Shown here piece after piece: positions 1 to 7,083 of a stretch of DNA of 24,469 nucleotides (within the stretch, counting starts at the first letter, position 1; each line of letters starts with the position of its first letter). The translations under genes and the position numbers were made by a program. Origin of the DNA: a virus. The notes beneath the pieces were generated by a model. The model saw only the letters and a list, made by a program, of their open reading frames with translations. It did no database searches and was not told the origin of the DNA. The stretch covers positions 1 through 24,469 of IMG/VR virus record IMGVR_UViG_3300046331_000487, one strand, 5' to 3'.

Positions 1-1
1 C

Positions 2-547
2 ACTAATGGAGTTATAAACCTTAGCGCAACTGCGGGGGTAGAGTTGCCGTTTGTTACAACGACTGGGCTTTCAAATACTTCTGGTCAGGTTTCAAACTCT
101 GGAACAACTAACCTTATTGGCGCTGTATACTCCCAGGGCATCTACGATGCAACTACATCTCAGGTCTATAACGTTCACATTCAGGGGTCTGGAAACAGCT
201 ACAGAATCTACCGAAGCACCGCAGCATCTTCTCGCACTTACAAGCGTGACATACGAGAACTGCAGTTTGACTCAGAAGCTTACATGTCGATCAAGCCAGT
301 TGTCTTTAAGTATAATGAAGGCATCCTTCGCGAGGAGGAAAAGGACTGGGACATTATCGGTTTTATTGCAGAAGACTTTCAGGATGCAGGTTTTGGTGAG
401 CAACTTGTTGTGCAGCCAGACGACGAAGGCGAGACAGTTCAGCTTCGCTACGACAAGATGTACATGTTCTTGCACAAGGTTGTGGCTGAGCAACGGGAGA
501 TTATAAAGTCTCTGTCTGATAGAATTGAAGTACTAGAATCCAACTAA
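2..547 (+). CDS. Tail fibre/spike C-terminus with S74 intramolecular chaperone domain (5' partial)
   Basis: The reading frame is open from the first bases of the window to the TAA at 545-547, so this is the C-terminal part of a longer structural protein. The last ~110 residues fit the peptidase S74 / endosialidase intramolecular chaperone family: an SSRTYKRDI segment (family pattern S-x-R-x-K-x-DI, with the Ser and Lys expected to act in self-cleavage), then KPVVFKYNE, IGFIAEDF and a C-terminal helix LRYDKMYMFLHKVVAEQREI ending in a coiled coil. In this family the domain folds the trimeric fibre and is then cut off autocatalytically. The preceding Thr/Ser/Gly-rich stretch looks like fibre shaft. 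A TTG at 44 is not needed as a start because the frame continues upstream. Confidence 0.85.
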   Translation, partial: TNGVINLSATAGVELPFVTTTGLSNTSGQVSNSGTTNLIGAVYSQGIYDATTSQVYNVHIQGSGNSYRIYRSTAASSRTYKRDIRELQFDSEAYMSIKPVVFKYNEGILREEEKDWDIIGFIAEDFQDAGFGEQLVVQPDDEGETVQLRYDKMYMFLHKVVAEQREIIKSLSDRIEVLESN

Positions 548-557
548 TGGAGCATAA

Positions 558-707
558 ATGAGCGAACAGACTAAAGTAGATTTGGAAGATGTCTTGAGGC
601 ACTTCCGCGAGATTAACGCAACCCAGGCGCAAGAGATTGCAATCCTGAAAGCAACAATCGATGCAATCAATGCTAAGAACGAGGAAGTAAATGGCAGTAA
701 CCTCTAA
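558..707 (+). CDS. Small coiled-coil protein, 49 aa, structural module
   Basis: A 49-residue ORF starts with ATG ten bases after the S74 gene and overlaps the next start by 17 bases, which is the usual phage packing. The product (MSEQTKVDLEDVLRHF...) is predicted to be mostly helical with heptad-like spacing (DVLRHFREINATQAQEIAILKATIDAI), so a short coiled coil is likely. Position between the fibre gene and another structural-type gene suggests a fibre-associated or chaperone role, but there is no recognisable domain and function is unknown. Confidence 0.6.
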   Translation: MSEQTKVDLEDVLRHFREINATQAQEIAILKATIDAINAKNEEVNGSNL

Positions 708-1059
708 GGGTATTACGTACCCGACATCAAGCGATAACATCGCACCACTTGAGACGCACTTTGCTAACCTAGCGAACACTGCAGATAATGTTGGCGTTAT
801 CGCCGGTCGCACCCAGTTTACTGGCCCAGATGCTACTGGCTCAACAATGGACGTAGAGGTTACCTTTGCAACTCCAGTACCGCTAAATAGCAAGGTAACT
901 GCAAACGTTGAGACTACTGCTAACGGCAGCTGCTATGCGGTGACCTTGCTCGAGAGTCCAACCGTAAACAAGTTTAAGGTTCGAGTATACCGACTAAACG
1001 GTAGCACCCCAGAAGCTCTAAAGCTTGCGTGGATCGTAAGCTCGTACATCCAACCGTAA
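691..1059 (+). CDS. Putative minor structural protein, 122 aa
   Basis: ATG at 691 follows GAGGAAGTAA, giving a Shine-Dalgarno-like GAGGAAG. The product opens with AVTSKGITYPTSSDNIAPLE, a stretch of the kind often seen at the start of small actinophage tail or appendage proteins, followed by alternating hydrophobic/Thr residues consistent with beta strands (STMDVEVTFATPVPLNSKVTA and FKVRVYRLNGSTPEA). There is no signal peptide or membrane segment. It lies between the fibre and endolysin genes, so a small receptor-facing or baseplate beta-sandwich protein is the most likely role; this is inference from location and composition. Confidence 0.6.
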   Translation: MAVTSKGITYPTSSDNIAPLETHFANLANTADNVGVIAGRTQFTGPDATGSTMDVEVTFATPVPLNSKVTANVETTANGSCYAVTLLESPTVNKFKVRVYRLNGSTPEALKLAWIVSSYIQP

Positions 1060-1068
1060 GGAAAATAA

Positions 1069-1668
1069 ATGGCTAAGGCACAATTTCCAATTGATGGAAA
1101 ACTAGGCAAAGACTTTAAGATCACTTCGCTCATGGGTTGGCGTATCCACCCTGTGCAGAAGACTAAGAAGCACCACAACGGAACCGACATCTGGTCGCAA
1201 CACGAGCCATGCTGGATTGAAGCGCCTTACGACGGCAAGGTCATCGAGGCCCGCAAGTCTACTGCCGCAGGTGGAGGCTTCGGCAACTTTGTAATCATCC
1301 TCCACAAGATTGATGGCAAGTTCTACACCACCCTTTACGCACACATGCAGGATGGCACCCTGAAGGTTAAGAAGGGCCAGAAGGTAACTGCTGGCATGCC
1401 TCTTGGCAAGATGGGAACTACGGGCATGTCGACCGGCAAGCACCTTCACTGGGAGCTCCGCCTGGGCAAGGTTCATACCTGGGATGCTGCTGGCAAGAGC
1501 TACATTGAGCCGATTGCATTCTTTAAGGCTTTGATTGCCAAGGAGAAGGCTATTGCCTCAGCTCCGGTCTCCACTCCAGAAGAGGCAACCATTGCGCCAG
1601 CCCCAGAACATGGCGAAGCTCAAGCCGCGATTGTAGAAGCTGAAAGGCTCGCTGCAAAAGCTCAGTAA
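1069..1668 (+). CDS. Endolysin, M23 (LytM-type) zinc metallopeptidase
   Basis: This 199-residue protein carries the zinc site of peptidase family M23: HNGTD (H36 and D40), YAHM (H92) and HLHW (H125 and H127). The family cleaves peptide cross-bridges in peptidoglycan. The catalytic domain spans about residues 10-150. It is followed by an Ala/Pro/Glu-rich tail (about 155-199) ending AERLAAKAQ, which may be a linker or a weak wall-binding segment. There is no signal peptide, so release would depend on holins, and membrane-protein genes lie downstream at 3241-3972. A strong terminator immediately follows the gene. Start ATG 1069 is preceded by AAGGAAAATAA. Confidence 0.9.
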   Translation: MAKAQFPIDGKLGKDFKITSLMGWRIHPVQKTKKHHNGTDIWSQHEPCWIEAPYDGKVIEARKSTAAGGGFGNFVIILHKIDGKFYTTLYAHMQDGTLKVKKGQKVTAGMPLGKMGTTGMSTGKHLHWELRLGKVHTWDAAGKSYIEPIAFFKALIAKEKAIASAPVSTPEEATIAPAPEHGEAQAAIVEAERLAAKAQ

Positions 1669-1683
1669 CACATAACTTAAAAC

Positions 1684-1716
1684 AAATGGGCCCTAGTTAA
1701 TTCTGGGGCCCATTTT
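1684..1716 (+). terminator. Rho-independent terminator after the endolysin
   Basis: AAATGGGCCC at 1684-1693 is perfectly complementary to GGGCCCATTT at 1706-1715 across a 12-base loop. The 10-bp stem ends in a T run. It lies 15 bases after the endolysin stop and upstream of the secreted-protein gene, so transcription of the latter must read through or start anew; no good TTGACA promoter is visible in the gap. Confidence 0.85.
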
Positions 1717-1732
1717 CTATATCTAGGGATGT

Positions 1733-3241
1733 ATGAAAAATATTAGATTGATAGCGGCGCTTTTACTTGCATTTGGATCACTTGCATTTTCACAATCAGC
1801 TGCAGCCAGCGACTGGCAGACATCTAATGGGCGAGTAGTTGACGGCACTGTGCAGTTTGACTACCGAGGCGGTCAGGCCACTCAACTTCTAACTGTACCC
1901 GAAAACTCAACGCTGACAATATCGGTTAACAACATGACCGCAAACTGTATCGGCACCTGCACCCCACGCCCGGACACCTGGTCTTTGACCATTAATGGTG
2001 AGCGCTGGGACGGCAATACTATTGACATTGTTACCATCCAGACCCAGGTTTCAGGCGAGGTTCTGATTCAAGTCACAGGTCGAGACGAGGGCTTCTGGGG
2101 CGGCTGGTATGGGCCGATCTTTTCAGCGCCAATTATTACCAGCCCAGAGCCAGAGCCTGTAGAGACCGGCACTTGGGAGGGTCAAGTATTTACCGCAACC
2201 GCCCCAGAAGGCGAAGTGTTTACTGCTGTAACCGGCTGGTATGGCGCACCGAACGACCCTACTTGTGGTGCTGACGTGAGCACAATTCTGCAAGGACTTC
2301 TAGGCTCAAACACTTTTAGTGTCGGTGCAGATAACGGCGTGTTTGGTGACCCTTGTGGCGGTGTTGTTAAGGTTTTGCGCGTGAACCTGACCAGTACAGC
2401 AGGGCCATTGCAAATCGAGCTGCAACCAACACCGACACCATCACCAGTGGAAACCCCAGCGACATCTTCAGATACAGGCCCAGACCTCCCAGTGCCAGTA
2501 GAATCCCCAGAGAGTCAGCCGCAGCCTTCTCCCACTCCGTCAGTGGACGTGGTTGACCCTGTTGTGACTCCACCTGTAATTGAACCTCAGCCTCAGCCAC
2601 AGCCTATTCCCTTCCCTGTCGAGCCGACTCCTGAGCCAGAACCTGAACTGCCTTTGCCAGAAGAAACGCAAGCCCCAGAACCCCCAGTGGAGCAAACACC
2701 AGAGCCAGCATCGCCGGAGATTGCAGAATCGTTGCCAGAATCAGAATCGACGCAAGAACCGTTGCCACCGCTAGAAGAAACTCCTTTGACAGAACTACCA
2801 ATTAAACCTCCTGTTGAAACCGTAGAAGAACATTCTATCACTTTAATTGAAAACATTTCGGAGATTGAACCGTCAGAGCTTTCAAATGCGCAGGTTGCTT
2901 TGTTGGAAGCTGCCACCTTGGCGGTCTTCGAGACTGCACAGCAAGGATCGCAAGAGTACGCCCAGGCACTTGAGGCTTTGGTCGTTCTTGCCCAGGCAGA
3001 CGATGCCAAGTTGCCGGCTGAGCTGGCCGCTATTCCCTTGCTGGGAGAGGCTGCAGGGGCTGCTCTAGAGGCTTTTAACGCCATCGGTAACATCGGAGCA
3101 GACATGTCTCCACAGGTCCGCGAGCAGGCAGAGGACGCTGTTGTGGCCTCTGTCGTCGTCGGCCAAGTTGCTGCATCCGCAGCAGCCGCTGCAGTTTCTG
3201 CATCAGCATCAACCTCAACATCAACAAGAAAGATCAAGTAA
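1733..3241 (+). CDS. Secreted Pro/Glu-rich protein with signal peptide and Ala-rich C-terminal domain, 502 aa
   Basis: The N-terminus MKNIRLIAALLLAFGSLAFSQSAAA-S is a classical Sec signal peptide with an AxA-type cleavage site near residue 25. Two beta-rich segments follow (about 27-138 and 145-230), each with paired cysteines (CIGTC; CGAD...CGG) and Trp/Gly-rich turns (GFWGGWYG), resembling extracellular ligand-binding sandwiches. Residues ~232-365 are a low-complexity Pro/Glu/Gln/Thr linker, typical of wall-spanning proteins. The last ~135 residues form an Ala-rich helical domain containing PELAAIPLLGEAAGAALEAF and VREQAEDAVVASVVVGQVAA. No LPxTG signal is seen. It probably crosses or decorates the host envelope, or attaches to the virion; the true role is unknown. 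It overlaps the next gene at TAATG. Confidence 0.75.
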   Translation: MKNIRLIAALLLAFGSLAFSQSAAASDWQTSNGRVVDGTVQFDYRGGQATQLLTVPENSTLTISVNNMTANCIGTCTPRPDTWSLTINGERWDGNTIDIVTIQTQVSGEVLIQVTGRDEGFWGGWYGPIFSAPIITSPEPEPVETGTWEGQVFTATAPEGEVFTAVTGWYGAPNDPTCGADVSTILQGLLGSNTFSVGADNGVFGDPCGGVVKVLRVNLTSTAGPLQIELQPTPTPSPVETPATSSDTGPDLPVPVESPESQPQPSPTPSVDVVDPVVTPPVIEPQPQPQPIPFPVEPTPEPEPELPLPEETQAPEPPVEQTPEPASPEIAESLPESESTQEPLPPLEETPLTELPIKPPVETVEEHSITLIENISEIEPSELSNAQVALLEAATLAVFETAQQGSQEYAQALEALVVLAQADDAKLPAELAAIPLLGEAAGAALEAFNAIGNIGADMSPQVREQAEDAVVASVVVGQVAASAAAAAVSASASTSTSTRKIK

Positions 3242-3429
3242 TGAAGAAACTACTCAACCTAATTGGAATTGTTTTCACTCAAATCCTAGACCAGCTATGG
3301 ACTCTAGTCGCTCTAGTAATCGGCTGGCTTGTGCTGGAAGGCTCTGCAAAGACAACCACTGCAAACCTGGTGATTGCTGCAACAATTATCTGGATTATTA
3401 CATACCGAGTTCGCAACCCCAAAGAATAA
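3241..3429 (+). CDS. Small membrane protein, holin-like, 62 aa
   Basis: The ATG shares bases with the preceding stop (TAATG), so translation is probably coupled. Two hydrophobic segments are visible, about residues 12-32 (TQILDQLWTLVALVIGWLVL) and 38-54 (TTANLVIAATIIWIITY), followed by a basic/acidic tail RVRNPKE. Two membrane spans in a very small protein next to an endolysin and a second membrane gene suggest a holin or holin partner. No family is recognised with certainty. Confidence 0.6.
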   Translation: MKKLLNLIGIVFTQILDQLWTLVALVIGWLVLEGSAKTTTANLVIAATIIWIITYRVRNPKE

Positions 3430-3454
3430 TATAAGGTATAATTGAAGTTGTATA

Positions 3455-3730
3455 ATGGGCGAGAAATGGAAAATTATGCTTTTTGATATTATTCGCCGCA
3501 CAATCGCGGTGATTATCCTGAACGTAACAAGCGCATTCGTCGGCGGTTCTTTCGTCGGCCTAGAGGTTTGGCAGTCTGCAATCATGGCTGGCGTTGCCGG
3601 CATCATGGGTGTCGCACAGGAGCTATCTCGCTCATACCTGGCCGATGGCGCACTAGACATCGAAGAGATCAACCGAGCGTTCGGCAAGGCAGCAGCTAAG
3701 CACGAGCCTAAGGATGGCGAACAAGCCTAA
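3455..3730 (+). CDS. Probable holin, 91 aa
   Basis: Two hydrophobic stretches (about residues 15-35, IAVIILNVTSAFVGGSFVGLE, and 40-54, QSAIMAGVAGIMGVA) are followed by a charged C-terminal tail (LDIEEINRAFGKAAAKHEPKDGEQA). Small size, two spans, a charged tail and location after an endolysin are typical of actinophage holins; such proteins make the lesion that frees the endolysin. ATG at 3455 is used here; a second in-frame ATG eight codons in would also work, as neither has a strong ribosome site. The stop overlaps the next start at TAATG. Confidence 0.65.
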   Translation: MGEKWKIMLFDIIRRTIAVIILNVTSAFVGGSFVGLEVWQSAIMAGVAGIMGVAQELSRSYLADGALDIEEINRAFGKAAAKHEPKDGEQA

Positions 3731-3972
3731 TGTCGGAATCACCTGAACTTTATGTAACCCTTGGCAGGATTGAGGAGAGCGTTCGCAATATGCGTGAATC
3801 GCAAGACCGTATGGAAAAGAAATTTGACGCTCAAGATCTTCGTATTAACGAAATCGAGCTCGATGTCAAGGAGCTAAAGACTCAGCGTGACGACAAGAGT
3901 AACAAGGTCGCAGTAATCATTGCGCTATTTGCAGTGATTGTATCTGCAGTAGGAGTCCTTCTGGGGCTATAG
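3730..3972 (+). CDS. Coiled-coil protein with C-terminal membrane anchor, 80 aa (haemolysin XhlA-like)
   Basis: An N-terminal acidic coiled coil (about residues 8-55: LGRIEESVRNMRESQDRMEK and IELDVKELKTQRDD) precedes a single C-terminal membrane span (about 59-79, NKVAVIIALFAVIVSAVGVL). This architecture matches the XhlA/holin-associated type in which a tail-anchored coiled coil helps the holin. It is the last gene of the plus-strand lysis group and is followed after about 17 bases by the bidirectional terminator. Confidence 0.65.
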   Translation: MSESPELYVTLGRIEESVRNMRESQDRMEKKFDAQDLRINEIELDVKELKTQRDDKSNKVAVIIALFAVIVSAVGVLLGL

Positions 3973-3989
3973 GAAATACCCGACAAGAC

Positions 3990-4023
3990 AAAACCCCCGG
4001 TCAAGAGGTGAGCCGGGGGTTTT
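3990..4023. terminator. Bidirectional terminator between convergent modules
   Basis: AAAACCCCCGG (3990-4000) and CCGGGGGTTTT (4013-4023) are exact inverted repeats with a 12-base loop. The A run on one side and T run on the other make it able to stop transcription from both the plus-strand lysis genes (ending 3972) and the minus-strand genes (ending 4031). Confidence 0.9.
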
Positions 4024-4030
4024 GCTTTAT

Positions 4031-4738
4031 CTATGGTGCTACTCTGCCGTTTTCAACAAAGTACCCATGCGTTATTGGCATTACTTCTGCAAAGATTGCT
4101 TCCATTTCGTCGGCAACCATTGCGATTTCTTCCTGGGGGAACGATGGGTACGTGCCCTGGTTCAAAGAACGCAGGCTCAGGAAGTTCATCAGACTCCTGG
4201 CATTCATCGTGACATACATGCTTGAGTAGATGTTTACTGGTAGAACCATTCTAGCAACTTCTCTGGCAATGCCAGCCTTCAGCATTCTCTTATACGACAG
4301 GTAAGCGTCGTCATTGGTTCGCATAATCTGTGCCTGCACCATCATCACCTGAGCATAGTCACCCTGCTCGAAAGTGTAAGCACCAGGCTTACCGACCTGC
4401 ACTAGCGGACGCTCGGTGTGCGGAACATAAAACACAGGCTTAAGCTCCTTGTAGCGACCCGACTCCTCGTTGTAAGACGCTATGCGGTGGCGCATGAACT
4501 CTCGGAACACAAAGATCGGTGCCTCAATGTAGAAGGTAAACGAGTTGTGCTCAAACGGTGAGCCGTGACGGTCGCGCATTAGGTAGTTGATTAGACCGGA
4601 ATCTTTATCTGGGTCAGCTACTGCGTCGTGGCTTCCGCTGATGGTTGACACTCGGGCCGCCATTGCCACTGAAGCGTCAGATGCCATTGAGTCAACTAAT
4701 TCGACAGTCATGTCTGTTCTGAATTTGATACCTGTCAC
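4031..4738 (-). CDS. thyX: Flavin-dependent thymidylate synthase ThyX
   Basis: The 235-residue protein contains the ThyX signature RHR-x7-S at residues 83-93 (RHRIASYNEESGRY), which binds dUMP and FAD in this family, and the later RMVLPVNIYSSMYVTMNAR segment with the conserved arginines. ThyX makes dTMP from dUMP with methylenetetrahydrofolate, FAD and NADPH. Start is GTG at 4738, overlapping the stop of the DUF3310 gene, with GGAGGAGC just upstream. Together with the dUTPase two genes upstream it forms a dUTP to dUMP to dTMP supply module. It is the last gene of the long minus-strand set. Confidence 0.95.
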   Translation of the reverse strand: MTGIKFRTDMTVELVDSMASDASVAMAARVSTISGSHDAVADPDKDSGLINYLMRDRHGSPFEHNSFTFYIEAPIFVFREFMRHRIASYNEESGRYKELKPVFYVPHTERPLVQVGKPGAYTFEQGDYAQVMMVQAQIMRTNDDAYLSYKRMLKAGIAREVARMVLPVNIYSSMYVTMNARSLMNFLSLRSLNQGTYPSFPQEEIAMVADEMEAIFAEVMPITHGYFVENGRVAP

Positions 4739-4968
4739 TGTTGCTCCTCCAAGCGTTTTATTTCGTCTTCAATGTACCAGATTGCTTTACGCAAATCTTG
4801 AATCTTTGCATCTTCTTTTAACCCGGCTCGCCACAGGTATTTGATGGCGTTGCCGATGTTGAAGTTGCGGTGCCTAGTAATCTGAATGCACTCAACACCG
4901 CTAGGGTCGCTTGTGTAGTGCTTTGGGTGATTTACTGCGTCATGCGCCTGTTGAGCCAAACCCGGCAT
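4735..4968 (-). CDS. DUF3310 family protein
   Basis: The sequence has both family blocks: NHPKHYTSDPSGVECIQI near the N-terminus and FNIGNAIKYLWRAGLK...DLRKAIWYIEDEI in the C-terminal half. DUF3310 proteins are common in phages and are sometimes labelled nucleotide kinases, but the biochemical role is not established. The ATG at 4968 abuts an AGGAG; a TTG at 4959 has that AGGAG nine bases upstream and may be the true start (74 aa). The gene overlaps dut upstream and thyX downstream, suggesting work in the same nucleotide pathway. Confidence 0.85.
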   Translation of the reverse strand: MPGLAQQAHDAVNHPKHYTSDPSGVECIQITRHRNFNIGNAIKYLWRAGLKEDAKIQDLRKAIWYIEDEIKRLEEQQ

Positions 4969-5353
4969 CTCCTCGCTGTGTTTCTGACAACTCTTCTACT
5001 TGCACAAACTGTGCAGTCACAAACTCCTGAATAACCAGCTGGGCGATTCGCATGTCCTTATTGATGATTACCGGTCGAGCACCTGTGTTGTGCAGGAGAA
5101 CCTTAATCTCACCCCGAAAGCCCGAGTCAATGGTACCTGGCGCGTTAAGCACAGTGATTCCGTGGTTGGCTGCAAGCCCAGAGCGTGGATGGATCAACCC
5201 AACGTAACCCTCCGGAATTTCTATAAACGTTCCGCTCGCTACGGCGCTTGTCTGGCCTGGGTTCAGTACAATGAACTGTTCTGAAATCAGGTCCGCACCT
5301 GCGTCACCAGGCCTTGCGTAGGTGGGCATATTGCCCTTTACCTTTACTTCCAT
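4940..5353 (-). CDS. dut: dUTPase (deoxyuridine 5'-triphosphate nucleotidohydrolase)
   Basis: All five trimeric dUTPase motifs are present in order in 137 residues: PGDAGADL (15-22), HPRSGLA (55-61), NAPGTIDSGFRGE (70-82, with the catalytic Asp at 76), RIAQLVI, and the C-terminal P-loop-like RGDAGFGSTG. The enzyme turns dUTP into dUMP plus pyrophosphate, keeping uracil out of DNA and feeding ThyX. ATG 5353 has GGAGGAAAC upstream. The C-terminus overlaps the DUF3310 start. Confidence 0.95.
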   Translation of the reverse strand: MEVKVKGNMPTYARPGDAGADLISEQFIVLNPGQTSAVASGTFIEIPEGYVGLIHPRSGLAANHGITVLNAPGTIDSGFRGEIKVLLHNTGARPVIINKDMRIAQLVIQEFVTAQFVQVEELSETQRGDAGFGSTGA

Positions 5354-5361
5354 GTTTCCTC

Positions 5362-5544
5362 CTATTGCTTTTTGTCGGTAGTGTAGAAACCGCTACCGTT
5401 AAACCCGACTCCGCTAATTCTATAATCTCTTATGAGTAGAGACGGGCACTTGTCGCAGTGTGTTTTTTTCTGTAATTCAGTCATGCTGCGAATCTCACTG
5501 TAGATGATATCGCAAGATGGGCACTTATATTCGTAAGTTGGCAT
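5362..5544 (-). CDS. FmdB-type zinc-ribbon protein, 60 aa
   Basis: MPTYEYKCPSCDIIYSE, followed by CDKCPSLLIRD, is the FmdB regulatory-protein zinc ribbon pattern (two CxxC knuckles). These small proteins are common in bacteria and phages and presumably bind zinc; their role is unclear. The start overlaps the previous stop at TAATG with GGAGAAG as ribosome site. Confidence 0.8.
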   Translation of the reverse strand: MPTYEYKCPSCDIIYSEIRSMTELQKKTHCDKCPSLLIRDYRISGVGFNGSGFYTTDKKQ

Positions 5545-5855
5545 TACTTCTCCTTTGGAAACCTTAGCTCAAACATCTCATCTAAGCCTTTGCAGAGCTC
5601 GCAACCAGGATATCCGCATGGTCGGTCGCAGTGTTGGCAGTAAAAGTTCTCTTCTGTAATCTTGTTGACAGGCAGTTCGCAACCGCAAACGATTGTGACC
5701 TCTAGCTCTATGCCGTCTTCTTCAATGACCATAGTGTACAGGTCTTTTTCTTCGATTCTAAAAACTCGCTCCAAAGGCCTGGCTTGTGTTTTCACACAGA
5801 CCAGGCCCTCGGTCCAGTTCTTAGATCGGTCTTGTGGTTGACCCCGAAAGAACAC
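5544..5855 (-). CDS. Cys-rich putative zinc-binding protein, 103 aa
   Basis: No known family is recognised. The C-terminal half has several cysteine pairs (VCGCELP, FYCQHCDRPCGYPGCELC), suggesting a zinc-binding module. GTG at 5855 has GAGGGG eight bases upstream and is used here although it overlaps the preceding exonuclease by 35 bases. A second GTG at 5795 (83 aa) lies inside a strong RNA hairpin (5776-5807). Neighbours are another zinc ribbon and an exonuclease that itself carries a zinc ribbon. Confidence 0.6.
   Translation of the reverse strand: MFFRGQPQDRSKNWTEGLVCVKTQARPLERVFRIEEKDLYTMVIEEDGIELEVTIVCGCELPVNKITEENFYCQHCDRPCGYPGCELCKGLDEMFELRFPKEK
5776..5807 (-). promoter_or_regulatory. 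Intragenic RNA hairpin with GAAA tetraloop
   Basis: On the minus-strand transcript GGCCTGG pairs with CCAGGCC and TGTGT with ACACA, separated by one G-U wobble and one mismatch and capped by a GAAA (GNRA) loop. It lies just after the exonuclease stop (5821) and within the 5' part of the Cys-rich gene, with a possible GTG start in the stem-loop. It could modulate translation or stabilise or process the transcript; there is no clear T run for a terminator. Confidence 0.5.
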
Positions 5856-6555
5856 CCTTGCCCCTCATCCACTTGCCACAGCCGTTGCACTGGAAGCGCT
5901 GATACTGTGATGTTGTTGTTCTTGCAATTCCACGCTTCTGAAGGTTCTCAGAGCCGCAGTTTGGACATCCACTGCCATCTCCGTCATGCAGAGATACGTG
6001 TGGGTGGTTCTTAATCCAAGGCTTTAGGATTTCATAAAGGTCAATCAGCAGGTTAACATCCTGAATCTGATACTCCTTCATTTCCTTCCAGGCCTTCTTG
6101 TCGCCAGCCATGCAGGCAATCCACAGGTCGAAGCCTGAGTGCTTTACCTTAGAACCTACGCCTAGTTTCTGCGATACGTAGTCCAACTTGTTCGAGGGGA
6201 ACTTAAATTGCGACCGCACCACTCGCATAAGGTCAAGCTCTTTGTATGGTGATGGAGGTAGGTATCCGTTTTCCACAAATTCTCGCTTGATATGCTTACT
6301 GTCAAAGGCTTGTGAGTTCCAGCCAACAAGCACATCAGCCTCTTCCATAAGAGCGTGGAGTTCATCTAGCATCTCCTTCTTGCCGTGGTGGTGAACTGAC
6401 TTGAAGATAACCTTCTTCTCGCCATGCCAGCGAGCGCCGAAGCAGATAACTTCAGTCGATGCGACTAGCTGATTGATGCCAACGTTCTGGTCCCATAGCC
6501 CCCACACGTAGGCGAGGTTAGGCCTTGTTTCAAGGTCTAGAAATAGAATTTTCAT
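5821..6555 (-). CDS. DnaQ-like 3'-5' exonuclease (RNase H fold) with C-terminal zinc ribbon
   Basis: The N-terminus LFLDLET gives the ExoI DxE pair (D7, E9). GWNSQAFD (D85) fits ExoII and YQIQDV (Y162, D166) fits ExoIII of the DEDD family. Residues 190-230 form a zinc ribbon (C197-x2-C200 ... C223-x2-C226), probably a nucleic-acid-binding addition. The protein (244 aa) lacks polymerase motifs, so it is a stand-alone exonuclease. It could proofread for a polymerase encoded elsewhere or trim recombination ends; substrate is unknown. Confidence 0.85.
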   Translation of the reverse strand: MKILFLDLETRPNLAYVWGLWDQNVGINQLVASTEVICFGARWHGEKKVIFKSVHHHGKKEMLDELHALMEEADVLVGWNSQAFDSKHIKREFVENGYLPPSPYKELDLMRVVRSQFKFPSNKLDYVSQKLGVGSKVKHSGFDLWIACMAGDKKAWKEMKEYQIQDVNLLIDLYEILKPWIKNHPHVSLHDGDGSGCPNCGSENLQKRGIARTTTSQYQRFQCNGCGKWMRGKGVLSGSTTRPI

Positions 6556-6570
6556 GCGCCCGTTTCCCCG

Positions 6571-7083
6571 TTACTTGTCTAAGTTTATTCCGTTGACCCA
6601 GGACTTTCCTGCGTCACCACCCCATGCATCCCAAGCCACGCGGCCTGGTGACGGGAAGCCTTCTTCTCCTGCGCTAAAGCCCTTAGCGGACTTATCCACA
6701 GCGTGTCGAGCAAAGTAAGACTTCATTCTTGCAACGGTGGCGCGAGTGATAGTCTTGCCGGAGGCCAGCTGAGATGCCCTGGTTCTTCCGACGCTAGTAA
6801 ATCCACTTCCAGCCTTGCCTTCAGAGATCCACTTAAGAGCTCGTCTTGCTGCTGCCTGTGCGCCGCTTGGCGGCTTGTAACCGTCAACCTTCGCGGCTTC
6901 TTGGTTTACGTTGTCACGAGGGTGACTTCCGCCCGGGGCGATGTCTTCGCCTAGCGAGATTGCAACCATTTGACGAATCGCTGAAGCCTTTGTCTTGTGG
7001 CAACCCTTAATCTCATAGTCCGAGTTTACGGTGGCCCATCCAGACTTGCAGTCTGGGTGTTTCTGTGTAATGTAGTATGGCAT
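6571..7083 (-). CDS. Phage protein of unknown function with FARH/AWDAWGGDAG motifs, 170 aa
   Basis: Two parts are visible. Residues 1-48 (YYITQKHPDCKSGWATVN... GCHKTKASAIRQMVAISLGE) resemble a short 'CH-T-A' module found at the start of several phage proteins. Residues ~65-170 contain GYKPPSGAQAAARRAL, MKSYFARHAVDK and the block FPSPGRVAWDAWGGDAGKSW. I recall the FARH / AWDAWGGDAG block from proteins of many tailed phages, but no assigned enzymatic role is known to me. The gene sits between the resolvase and the exonuclease and starts ATG after GGAGGACTAA. Confidence 0.6.
   Translation of the reverse strand: MPYYITQKHPDCKSGWATVNSDYEIKGCHKTKASAIRQMVAISLGEDIAPGGSHPRDNVNQEAAKVDGYKPPSGAQAAARRALKWISEGKAGSGFTSVGRTRASQLASGKTITRATVARMKSYFARHAVDKSAKGFSAGEEGFPSPGRVAWDAWGGDAGKSWVNGINLDK

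Noticed and set aside
2593-3237. Long Ala/Ser-rich minus-strand frame of 214 codons
   Set aside because: It is antisense to the secreted-protein gene, whose signal peptide and domain order are clear; its composition mirrors the Pro/Glu/Ala codons of the other strand.
3431-3460. Two TATAAT sequences before the holin gene as promoters
   Set aside because: No -35 hexamer at suitable distance; one overlaps the start codon.
6280-6320. TTGACA on the minus strand inside the exonuclease gene as a promoter
   Set aside because: The hexamer at 17-base spacing is GAATTT, a poor -10.
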